A stretch of 64,000 nt of DNA from Volvox africanus (lineage: Eukaryota; Chlorophyta; Chlorophyceae; Chlamydomonadales; Volvocaceae), in the NCBI GenBank assembly GCA_030268105.1, contig BSDZ01000086.1:3550501-3614500 (forward strand), in the 5' to 3' direction. The notes beneath the pieces were generated by a model. It made no database searches. It saw nothing but the letters and a program-made list of their open reading frames with translations, and was not told the origin of the DNA. Positions 36,901-47,950 of the stretch are shown here, in pieces (position 1 is the stretch's first letter; every line of letters starts with the position of its first letter). A program made the position numbers and the translations under genes.

Positions 36901-39900
36901 TACACATCACGGCACTTTTCACCACGGCAACAACAACCCCATGCAGCCGGAAACTCGCATATGTACCCGCATGTTTCAGGGCCCCGATCCGGCCACATCC
37001 ACTGGTCAAGCCGCCAAAATCACACATGACCTTTCATGACCCAAGAAAGCTCCTTGTTCTAGAGCAACCCATCCTGACCCATAAACACCTTGAGGGCCTG
37101 GTACACCACCGCCAGCGCGGACTCCAGCAGCGGCTCCGGTAATGGCTCCCGACTTGTGAGGTAGCTAGCCAACAATGGCGTCCCGCCTGGCAACATTCCT
37201 GTGGCCAGAACTAAGCTGCCGACATCGGCCACGCCGACACGATGGCACAGCGACACATCGCGGCCCCGGTTGCTCTCATCCTGTGTATGACATGATGGGA
37301 CGATGGCACCGATGCCTTGTGAAGTTGGGCAGTTCAGATGCACACGCCCGTGTGCACAGCTATGGTTATATAGGTGGCCGATACATCATACTGCTACAAG
37401 CAACTTACATGCCATGGCTATCAGCAAACGCGAGACCGACGCTCTTTAAGATAAAGCTAGTCGGCATCGTGATTGGATGCACTCCCACGACCTTTGTGTG
37501 CAGGTCTATGGAATGGACGCCCCCCCTCTAATAAAAGGAATATTTGTCCCGCGCCAGTATTTATGTCCAAAAGCTAGAAACCTAATTGGACACCCTAGTA
37601 GACGGAGTCGACTACCGCTCGCTGCCAACTCGCCAGATCCTGATTCGATCAACCCTCAGCGATGTTATATTACAGTACGTGATTGCACATCCTGTGTCCT
37701 ACGTCCCATATACGGTCGCCACCTTAACGACCGACGCAACAACCGCCTTCTTAGGGCCTCCCTATTCATACCTGCATATACTCGCTACAGTTCTGGATGA
37801 TGGATCCCCCATAACGCCGACGGTATCGGCTGTTGTCAATGCCCGTCAGGAGCTGGAAGGACGATCCAACCGCAGCACGACAGCAAAGCATGGATGATTT
37901 GAAGCGGAATGAAACAATAAAGAACAGACTGGTAACGGCAGCATTCGTGATTCTGTACGCGTCTACCGTCACTGACCCTTCCGCCATCCTCTCGTGAACA
38001 AATTGAGCGAATACGGCTAGTAGCTATACGCCCGATAAGCGTTCAAAACGCATGGCGCCAGCATGGCGCATCAACTAGAGGGCAGACCCAGCCCAAGTTA
38101 TCATGAACTGACCTGCAACATAAGCGTATGGTTCAGGTGAGTGACGTGTGCCTTAAGTGTCCGAGACTGTTGATCCTGGATGTCCCCTCCAGATACCACA
38201 GGAAAGATTCGCGAGTCGCTGAGAGCATGGTTTGGGAGACATAGCAAACTGTCAGCAACATGGCAACACCAGGCTACATATCCTATGCATTAGAAAAGGT
38301 GCGTATTTCTAGGTGTGCCAGCCCCTGAATGCCGCATTGATGGCACGCAGTTGGTCCCTTGCGGATGTTTTTGCTTTGATGTTTGTCAGTACCTATCATA
38401 TTACCCATGTTTTACTGAGTGTATCCTGATCACACACTATTAGGCTATGAAGCTACAACATTCCATACTACCCTGTGGCATCAATTTCCGGTGGCATACC
38501 TAACGCAACCCTCTCACCGCGTCCCTGCACCGGGATGGCCACCAAACGATGAGCACACCCGAACCAACGCACCGCTCCGTCTCTCCACGCGTATTCTCCT
38601 TCGCTGCACTGCCCTCCCGAGGACCGCAGTCTTGAAAAATCGCTGCAGCCACTGATGACCGATGAACCAACATTGGTGTGACGCAAAAGTGCATAGAAGT
38701 TGAACGGTAGGTGAGCTCCTGGAGACCCGCAGTGACAGCAGTGATAAGCTTGGTGATGGTGTCACACCTCCTGAGCGCCGCTACAAGGTCTACCATCACC
38801 TGTGGCAGCGGCATCGTATTCGACCTGCCGTCCACCTGCGAGGACAGCCCACCACCTGCACCTGACACGACTAGGGTTGCCGCCGATGAAAGCAGCATCA
38901 AGTCTGGCAGGTAATGCGGCAACCAGTTGGGAAGTGCCACCAGCTTGTCATCAATACCGTTGGCTGCGGGGTTGCCGTCACGGACACCATTCGGCAATGG
39001 TAGGCTGGCAGTCTCTTGGGAAGCAGGTGGTAAGGTCGCGCTGGAGGGGCCCGCTGGCTGTGAGCCGCCCAGGGCTATCTGCAAAGCTCCCCCAAGTATG
39101 CCGCTGTATTTAAGGGGCAGTAATACACAATGCTGTATGCCCGTAGTAGCGGCCAGGTGCGCTAGGTCCGGGAGCTCATCGTGGCCACCATCGCCTATTC
39201 CGATGCCAGTGCCGGCGTCGACAACCTTGCTCCAGGTCAGCGTTGCCTGCGGATCACAGAAAACCATCCATGTACTCAGCCTAACAGCATATGACACCAG
39301 TACTGGACACTAAAGAGCAGGGTTACGATGCAGGCTGTTTTGACTGCAGCCACTCGTTTGCAAGGTAAGATTCGGTGCGAAGACAGCATGAAACAGTCAA
39401 GCCCACCCTACGTACAGTGCCGCCTCACCTAAGTTTGCTGTTACTTTGCTGTTAGTTCGCAATAAAAGTTCCAACCAGGAAACAAGTAAAGCAAGACTCT
39501 TGCACGGCAATGATCTGAACTGCACGATCCATGCTACCTGTCTATGATACGGCTTACATCCACGGCAGTCCTTACCTCGCCTGCCACGACCCGGTGGAGG
39601 CTAGACTCAGCCTGTCCCGCCAACGATACCACAGTGACGCTGTAGCCTTGGGGTTGGACAAGTCGCAAGCTTCCACCAGACGCCAGTACAGCGGCTGTAG
39701 ATTTATCCGACGAGAAGGCCCATATGCTGCACACACGGAGATATGGTGATGGCGCTAGAGTTGCATACGTTAATGTGGCGCATGAGGTCTATCAACTATT
39801 ACCAGTTTAACCCCTGTGTACGGAACGGCAATGCGCATAATAATGAAAATTTCCACGGCCGGATTATCGCTGGGTGAAGGAGGGAGCTATACTATCATAA

Positions 39901-40455
39901 AAGTAGCCTTCGAAACGGCAACAGCGGACCACACAAAGAGTTCCATAGCGGGGCAAACGCCGTCATTCCTGCGTATAATCACCCGTTGTCCGGGATTTGG
40001 GCCAGCACTGACCTTACTAGTGTTGCGCCCAGCGAGCTTGCTAGCACGTTTGCGCACGTCTGAGCACGTTCCAGCCAAGGCCCCGAAGCGTCCGCAATCC
40101 GAAAGGCTACCTCTGCAAGCTCCTGTGAAGCAAGGAAGTTTTCTCCACTGCCGATGAGAGTTCAAACCAGCAAAAGCAGACGTACCTCGCGCGATCGCCA
40201 TGGTGGAGGTGGAGGAGCCGCAGGCTGTACCTGGGCAGCATCCTGAGCTGGACCTAAGACAGCTATCAGATTATTTGAAGGAATTGCCTTAGTCTCACGG
40301 ACCACGGAGGACTGAGCCTCCACAGTCCTCCGAATATCTGATGAACTTGTCTTCGCAGGTGCATTGTCTTCAAGGTTAAGCTGAAAATTCTTGTCTTTAT
40401 AACAGCAGCTAAAGCAATTCATCGCATTCCAACGCTTTCCCAAGATTAGCTCCAC
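30913..40455 (-). CDS. GAF-domain TKL-type protein kinase, 16 exons, ~1005 residues
   Basis: Exons on the minus strand: 40455-40186, 40122-40018, 39788-39576, 39246-38518, 37280-37089, 36602-36317, 35786-35630, 35092-34981, 34832-34692, 34328-34163, 33285-33221, 32855-32783, 32399-32335, 32135-31981, 31607-31473 and 31066-30913. Phases match throughout. The N-terminal half holds two GAF-like regions: VCSIWAF, VTVVSLAGQAESSLH and HCVLLPLKYSGILGG, then LITAVTAGLQELTYRSTSM and SLVLATGMLPGGTPLLASYL. A low-complexity linker follows. The kinase domain has GQGGQGVVF, VAIK, ISHPNIVQV, ICMEYCDAGSLKHAVKRG, VHCDLKPSNILL, DFGCVRL, GTPSFMAPEM, SFGILMWEVYTG and ACWASDPRSRPT. HRD is replaced by HCD, as in many volvocine TKL kinases; the catalytic Lys, Asp and DFG are present, so it should be active. 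The acceptor of exon 3 and the donor of exon 4 are the weakest junctions. The ligand is unknown. Confidence 0.86.
33984..34116. repeat. Perfect 41-bp inverted repeat in GAF-kinase intron 10
   Basis: 33984-34024 and 34076-34116 are exact reverse complements over 41 bases, separated by a 51-base loop containing a GT run. The arms begin ATGGTAATGGTGTC at the outer left. The structure sits between kinase exons 10 and 11 and would form a perfect stem in the pre-mRNA. No flanking target-site duplication is obvious. Confidence 0.92.
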
Positions 40456-41461
40456 ATGATGACCCTCTTAGTGGTTGCACAAATCCAAGCAAGGCCTCAA
40501 CTATATAGGTACATCGATATTGGCGACTGCTTGCTTCGTATGCATCCCAGATTTCCACGAATCGTACACAAGTACGGTTATCACGCACTTTCTCCTCACT
40601 GCAGGTTTTCCGAAATTGCGTTAGGTTTTGGACTTACGCTGCCTGGCTGGAATGCTTAAATCCACAAAGCAGGCCAAGTTGTAGGACAACAAGCTACTTC
40701 TGCTTTCCTGGCGTCTCTCCTTTAAGTCGTACATTGATTTCGCGTATTGTCCGAGAAATCTAAAGACCTACTTTGCCTGATAGTGCACGGTCCAATAGTC
40801 CTAATTGTACGGTCATGCCGAGCAGACTCCTCACGCAGCTAGGTCTCCCGATCAAGTGTCGGGCTCTACGGGCTCACGTATCATAGGCGCCACGAAGTAA
40901 ACTAATCTTACCAGAAGTCCCAAAAGTGATTTGATTTTTTTTCTGGCCTATCACTATAGGTAGGATACATCTATATGTAGGACACCATATACAGTGGCGG
41001 CAACGCAAAGCTGCCAAAGGTACTGCAAGGTCGGATTGCGTCATACCATGCTTGCTCCGTCGTGCAGCATTTTGCGATTAGGCTTGCATATATCGATCAT
41101 AATTTATGGGGTTTCCAAACAAATGCACTGATGACGTAAACCTACGCGATACCGGGGAATGGTTGTACTTGCATAGCATTCCACAAGGGCCGAATAATTA
41201 TACGTATCTGTGAGACATTGTCAAATTTATATGTCTAAAAATTTAGGAAGCTTCCAAACGCAATCACACCACAACCTCGAGAGCCCGTGCCGCGACCTTT
41301 GCCTCGTACGAGAAGTGGTGCAGCCAGGCCGGGGCAGTGGGTTTCCCACGTGCATGCCAAAAAAGGTTTCTAATCGGCAACGACGTGACAGGGTTCAGGC
41401 GGACCCAGAAGGTGGAGCGCCGTATGCCTCACCCTCAGACGGACGGTAATGGTCGGACCGC
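40456..41461. other. Intergenic, upstream of GAF kinase and of KDZ-like element
   Basis: No supported gene. It should hold the kinase promoter (transcribed leftward). The part after about 41270 may belong to the mobile element, since the open plus-strand frames there run toward the transposase. Confidence 0.35.
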
Positions 41462-44189
41462 GTGTCTGCAGCGGACGCAGCGTGGGCAGCGAAGCTCCCG
41501 GGGATTAAAGAAGAATTGATATATACAGCGGGGCTGAGGCATTCAGTGGATGCAACGCTCAATGAATTGGTTTTGCAGCAAATCCGATGGTGTGTAGCAG
41601 CAGAGCATGACAGGTGGTGCCGACAGCACGCTTGCTTGAATCGCAGCGGGCCGAACAGAATCATTTACGGATGTCTGCTACATGAGTTTTCTCGGCTCAT
41701 CTCTCTTCCGAGCGTGACGTGTCAACATTGCACAGAGACGTTTACGCCATCAGCGATCCAGGCAGGCTGCTTTTACAGCTCCCCCATCGATGCCCATGTG
41801 TGGTATGACATGCGCCTTCTTGATGCATACCTATTACTTGGACTGAATGACGGGCTGAGCATGTCGGTACGTAAGCTATAACGGGGTGTAGCTGTGGGCT
41901 TGCCTTGTTTTATTGACCTGAATTTTCTCGGCAGTGGGGTAGCTGTTTGTTCCTTTTCCACCCCGTTCCTTATTAACTTTTCTGGTGTCCCCGGAATTCT
42001 GTCTCCGTAGCATCTAAGAATGGCCTCGCCTGAGACCAGAGCAAGGAGCAAACGTTTCAGGGGGCCCCCGAAACATGTTGGGGCCATTTTTGACGAAATA
42101 CAAAATTTCCAGACCCGGTCTTGTGTGTAGAGCACTGCTTAGGGCGAGGAAAGAGGATTAATCGCCATGTCATGGAAATTTTCATGCAATTGACTCCAGG
42201 GTTTGTCAATTATGTGAATGAAGCTAACGACAGCAGCATCAACGACAGACAGTTCTCAAACGCAGTGTTCGCTTACCTGCGAGCAGTGCACGACATCAAC
42301 AGCAATCATCAACTTGGTGTATCGGGTTTGGACGAGGGTCCCTTCGCAGCTTGCCCTATCTGTGCCTATGTTCCAGTGGAGGGGGAGGCAGGTATGCTAT
42401 ACGGCAACAATCCGACATGCCTTATGCTGCGGTTCGTGCGAGGATTGCATGAGTAAATGGGGTCTTCTGGCTTATGGTGTTTGACATTTTGGCTATATAT
42501 GCTTCCTGATTTTGATTGGAGTGTTTCTCCCCTGTTCCTCTTTTCCCCTCCTCTCTGCTCTTCCTTCTCGCATACCCTGCCACACCCATTGCAAAGGGGG
42601 CGCGGGGTTAACTGCTGCAGCCGGCCGTGACCAGGGGGATGCAACTGTAAGCGCGGCTCTGATGCTGGACCAAGTGCGGCTCCTTCTGGTGCTGGTTTGC
42701 AGGACGGCGGTGACGGCACCAAAACGGACACTGGCGTCGTTGCCGGCGGTTAACTGGTGCAGGCACGAGCGGGGCAAGTCTGGCAGTGTGGTGCAGTCAG
42801 CTGATGAGTTCCGACTCTCTGTCTCGATGGATGCCGTCACGAAGCTCAGCCACTACACCAGATGTGGCCAGGCATCCAGCCATTTACAACCGCATTTTAC
42901 CCAGTTCTTAAGGCCTGTCGACAAGAAGGTGGAGTCCCTACATGCTGCAGGATGCCTCAACCTCCGGCACACACTTAATAGCCACAATGGGCGTGAAGCT
43001 TCGTCAATCAAAACAGCGGAGGAGGTGCTTGCATGCCATTCCTCGTTGCTTTGTGCTCGCTCGGATGCAGCAGCGTTGGGGGGCATTGTAGGTATCCGTG
43101 GTGTAAGCGGCGAGGTTTGCATGCACACTGTCCCGCTTCATGGGTTGTTCTGCGACTAGCGGACTTCAGAACAGTTCTCACATATACATGCTTGAGTACC
43201 TGATACGGCAGCGCCCCGATCTTCAGGATGTCTATATCGACTTCGCTTGCCGAATTCGCAGCACGTGGGAGCGGCTCGTCGCTCAGCAACCAGACCTGCC
43301 TGACGAGGCCGCATCACTCCTCATCCTTGGCCGCCGTGTCTAGCAGCTCACTTTGGCGGCGACCAGTTCGTGTTCCCAAAAGGAGCAAATGCGGGCGGAG
43401 CTGGACAAGCTGGAGCTTCAGCATGGTATCAGCCCCTTAGGTATCAGTGCCTGGTCTGGTCTATGGCGCGAGGGTTCGGACCTTTTTAACCGTGCACTTG
43501 AGCGGCTGAAGGAACAGGAGGTCTGCCGGTAAGTCTGGGTGCCCTATTGCACCGCATGTCCTCATCCACACACACGGGGTTGCACTACTGGCATATTTCA
43601 CTGGTATGCCTACCTTGATGGTAGATCCTGGCCCCAGGTATCAGTGCTTGTGTGGTAGGGGACAAATTGTAAGCTTGATATTTTTAGCTGCTGTTATGAG
43701 CAGCAAGCGGAAATTGAGGGTCTGATACTGGACGTTCAGAAGCTTCACTCAGACCGTGAGGCTGCTGGCTGTGCCGACAAGGAGGCAAAGCGGATACAGT
43801 CGCGGGCCCGTCGTAAGCGGCAGAAGGTCCGAATGCTGTTGGACGAGATGTATTTGTGGCAGGGCTTGGGGGCACACGAAGCACGCCTTTCTGAAAACGA
43901 AGTTAAAGGCCTCGACGTGGCTGGCCGGCGCGCACCACGGTCGTCATCGGAGTCTGACATTCAGGACGTGCTACGGAGGAAGAAGGCTTCTTGCGAGCTT
44001 CAAAAACGAGGTTTTCTTGGTGGATTTAGAGCGCGTATAAGTGCCTTAATGTTACCCGCACGGCGCACCTGGGCAAATGCGCTGGAAGGGTTTCCTTCTG
44101 GACCGCAGGCTCGCAGTGGTCGAGGCCCTGCAAAAGAGCTGGCGCCAGAGATCCTGAGCCAGATCCCCGATCCCCGATCTGGCCACTGA
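41462..44189 (+). mobile_element. KDZ-type transposase-like coding region, probably decayed
   Basis: Separate plus-strand coding blocks appear in transposase order. The block at 41462-41866 has CQHCTETFTP, GCFYSSPIDAHVWYDMRLLD and LLGLNDGLSMS, ending at a GTACGT donor. The block at 42200-42456 has DINSNHQLGV and CPICAYVPVEGE. The block at 42750-43157 has GGIVGIRGVSGEVCMHTVPL. The block at 43165-43330 has YLIRQRPDLQDVYIDFACRI and STWERL. Blocks at 43390-43530 and 43690-44189 are helical and basic. This cysteine pair, CPxC motif and YxDxAC stretch resemble KDZ (Kyakuja-Dileera-Zisupton) transposases, which are common in Chlamydomonas genomes. Several blocks end in stops without clear splice sites, so decay is likely. 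Termini and target-site duplications were not found. Confidence 0.6.
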
Positions 44190-46486
44190 GGTGGCGAGCT
44201 GGGAGTCATAGCGGATCATGCCGGGGTCGCTGAGGCATAGCTAGTAGAGATTATAGAGGGTTCCCACATTGTCGTAACTAGCGTTGAAGTCATCCGTGTC
44301 AAGCTTAGACTGGTAGCTGTGATTTCTTTTAACAGGCATTAAGGGGGACGCCAGGGGAGTTTGGGGATGGTATGTGAGACGTATTGTGTGGCAGGCGAGG
44401 CATTCAAACTTGTACGATGAGGCGAACAAGAGTAGGATTCATTGCCACAGAATGGTCACGGGGTTCTTTGGAAGTAATGTACGGCAGTTTAGTTTCAGCT
44501 TGTGCTAGCGACACTTGCTACTAAGCAATGGGCCTGTTATCTCTGAAAGGGCCTGGGCGACGTTTCGGAAAGGTTGTGGCGGAATGGGCCATGGCATTCC
44601 TTAAAAGATGACCGGGCCCAACATACTTCGTTGTGACGTGGCATCCCGATTCTGTATTGATTTATGTTGAGGTTTTTCGTGTGTTGGTGCCAGGCTGTGG
44701 GGACCCGTCTCAGCTGGAGCCTCTGGGTTCCTTCCAGATCTGATAGAATGTCCCTTGACACAAGCCAGCAAGGCCACATGTAACACAAGCGTCATACATA
44801 CACGGATGTCTGCACACACACATATACACATGCACACCATTATGGCCGACAGTTTAGAAGGGTAGTTCAGAATGGGGTTCCTGCGGTGACCAAGGGGTAC
44901 ATTGCTTATGCTGTCCAAAAATACGCACATGTGAATCGTGAGCAGTATCGATATAGATCGGGCGGGGCCAATAAAGTCTACTTCTGGGGCAGTAACATGC
45001 CATGAGGGAAGATCAAGAAACCTAGGTTGTCAGATGAATAAAGGTCAGATATTTGCATGAGGTATTACTGGGCCAGTAGTCATCTGGACTGTCGTAAGCT
45101 AGTCTCAGTCTGTCATCCCCAACCGGCCTGCCGAGTGGTTGACTTCTTGGCTAGTGGCCAATACTACATACACTACATGCACGTGCAAAATGCTGCATGT
45201 TACCTATCAAAATTATTGCCAGCTTTGATCACTAGGGATGCCAACCTAACCCCTCCAACTAGCAGTAGTAATATCAGTTTGTGTCTTTGCATGTCCGAGG
45301 GCTCCTCAGGGCTTGGTCGTCGTGACAGCTCACTGACAGATTTTCGGTGTATCATGCTTCATATCGACCCGACTGCTCAAGTACATCCATCATATTCAGC
45401 TCCTTTCCGAAGGTCAACCCAGATCGGTTGGGTTGCTGGGGTGTGTACATAGGTAAACGACGCTACAGGCCTGTATGTCCCGAGTAGCGCTAGTATTCAA
45501 TAGTGGCCTATGGCGTAGGAAGGCCGGCTATAGGGGGGAGATGAAGACTGACCAAAATATAAATCCACGGGCACCAACTCTCTCCCTCGCCCCTCCAGTG
45601 GGTTACGGGCCCCTTGCCACCTATCCCATCCCCTGGGCTGGCGCACAGGTCCATCACCCTATTAGTAAACCTCAGGTACCTGACCTTCCCCACATTACCC
45701 ATCGCGTGAGACCATGACGTCATGTCACAGTGTTACATGCCAAGTCCATTTTTATGTTCGTCAACACACACCAAACATATACCTGGCATACTTAGCACAC
45801 CCGGACACATCTGTCTTATCTGTCTTCCTCCCCAAACCAACATGCAATCTACCCAAGTGCGCCATAGCAAGGAAAGAACCTGATCAAATGCCTATTCCGC
45901 ATAGACAGTCCACCTCCTCGGCGAAACCCTGCTCAGAGCCCAGGCAGTAAAGAGTGGGATAGGGGAAATCGCAACAACGCCAGAGGAGGTATTGAAAATA
46001 AATTGAGGAAGTATCGAAAATAATTAGGCCTGGGAATAGCACGTGAAACAATCAGGAATGAAAGCAGAATACCTGGAGTATGATCATTTCACACCAACCG
46101 TACCGCTTCACTGGCCCATCCATCCGTACATGATACTCAGAACGGGGACCCCAAGCAACCAAATTTCACGTGCTGCACATCGGCACCACGAACTCCCCTG
46201 CCATGCATGTAGATATCGTATGCAACTCGTATCGAGCTGGAATATGCATATATCGCAAGCTTATACAATCAAGTGAATGCAACTACAGCAGCTGGTATGC
46301 GATGCCTCTGTTCGGAAACTAGCAGTGGGTATATCTCTTTTCTCAACTACAGCCGTTGGCTGGTAACCACCAACAGGCGCCAGTAATCTAAGATGAATGT
46401 CAACATCTGCAAGCATAGATACCATAAGAGCCTTACCAGACTGCCACAGCTCAATGATTATGTTTTCTCGAGTGCATTTCAGCAAC
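44190..46486. other. Intergenic or element-internal DNA without recognisable genes
   Basis: Short frames occur on both strands, none with family motifs. This may be the 3' part of the KDZ-like element and the 3' flank of the minus-strand coding region that follows. The TG/CA-rich tract near 44815-44835 is unremarkable. Confidence 0.35.
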
Positions 46487-47950
46487 CTAAGATGCATTTG
46501 ACTCAAGCCAAGACCTGCATTTTATACGGAATTCTTGCATCTTTTCCTCCTTGCTTCGGTCCGTCCTCGCCATCCCTGCCATCCGGTAAAGGCAGTCCTC
46601 CACTCTTTCTGGGCTAACGCCAAGTGTGGTAATATGGTGCGCGATAAGTGCTGTGAGCAAGTCCCAAGAGGACAGCACCAACCTATTAATGTCAGGAGCA
46701 GCATTTGGAGCGGCCCCACCATCCCTGCTTACTTTGCGGCGTCTATCAGCTTCCCCATTGCCAGCGACGCCTACTTGCCAGCGACCCCTTCCACCACCTC
46801 CGCTGCCCCGACCAGCAGATGTTTCCCCCACAACCTTACCACGGCCACAACCCTGCTGCTTCTTGGCCTCACGTCTCGCAGAAACGTAAGTATCTACAAG
46901 GTGCTTTGTGTCAAAGTGAGGCCACTCCTGCATCCTGTCATGCTCTTCTTGCCAGAGGAACACTGCATTGTGCTGCTGCTTGTCCAGGTGGTTGCGCATC
47001 CCTGCCCGCAGTGTCAAACCCTGATGACAACACCCGGACAGCATTGACCAACTGCAGGGACATGTCAAAATCAGGGCATGACATTACCAAAGAGTTTTGA
47101 TACATCATATCCCAATCTTTCTTGCCATTTCTTTCCTAAGCTGCATAGCTGGCCAGGCAGTAACCTCCTCGTCTCGGGACGGCTGCTCCTCCACATCGGG
47201 TCCCTGTCATCATCCGGACATCCATCGCTGTAGTTAAAATCGTCGTTATCATCTGCCAAGCCGCTGCCATCTTCAGTACAAGTAGCATCAGCGGAAACCA
47301 TGGCAACGTTGTTGGTGGTAGTCGTTGTCTGTGCACCCGTGGCCATGGCATTGATCGCAGCACAGTTGCGACTGCCAGCGGCAACACCAGCAGCTAGGTT
47401 GGTCGGCATTGCATGCTGTTCACGTCGAGCTTGTACCGGGACCCTTGGCAAACGGTGCACATTGTGAGCAAGGTTATCTTCCGGACTCAAGGCAGCCCGA
47501 TCATCCTCTGCCTCGAACACGTCCCCCTCCACCTCGTTGTCCTCCAGAGCTTCTGCTTCCAGTTCTTGGTCAGGCACGACGCCATGCTGCTCGAGCAGGT
47601 TCGTTCTAGTACAGCACATATAGCACTGGTAAAACCATGTAGGTTCCAAAGGACCCGCAGGTGAAGAGGCGAAATTGCTGCCCGATGTAGAAAGTACTTA
47701 CATAGCGGATATCATTTCATTGCTCTGTCCAGAAGCTACGCGTCTATGAAGTACATAAGCTTGCTGCGGTCGTATGTTGACATGTCATCGAATCTTAACT
47801 CAGTTGAATGGAAGTGCACCTTTGAGGATGCACCCATTCGTGCGTAAACCAAAACGTCATCATGCTCGTTCAAGGTTGCGATAGTGCTGGCACGGTCCTT
47901 AATCAGGTCTAAGGACCGAGAAACCTCTTTCCTAACGTAATCCTAAACTT
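46487..47950 (-). CDS. Unidentified acidic coding region, possibly from a mobile element
   Basis: Several minus-strand blocks look coding. 47932-47728, after a TTTAG acceptor, gives DYVRKEVSRSLDLIKDRAST followed by HDDVLVYARMG and STYDRSKLMYFIDA. 47670-47071 gives FYQCYMCCTRTNLLEQHG, then a strongly acidic stretch (EALEDNEVEGDVFEAEDD), an Ala/Thr-rich linker and KKWQERLGYDVSKLFG. 47068-46487 gives AVFLWQEEHDRMQEWPHFD, VSARREAKKQQ, a Gly/Arg-rich linker and SSWDLLTALIAHHITTLG followed by SPERVEDCLYRMAG. The blocks are in different frames; candidate introns are short or unclear, and one junction hits a stop (TAG near 47735). I do not recognise the family. Its position next to a KDZ-like element suggests an accessory or neighbouring element gene. 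Confidence 0.4.

Noticed and set aside
36448..37029. 193-codon plus-strand frame
   Set aside because: It lies antisense to exon 6 and flanking introns of the GAF kinase and has no family motif.
46535..47047. 170-codon plus-strand frame
   Set aside because: The minus strand here has better coding character (charged helical blocks, linkers); the plus frame is a Pro/Thr/Ala-rich shadow.
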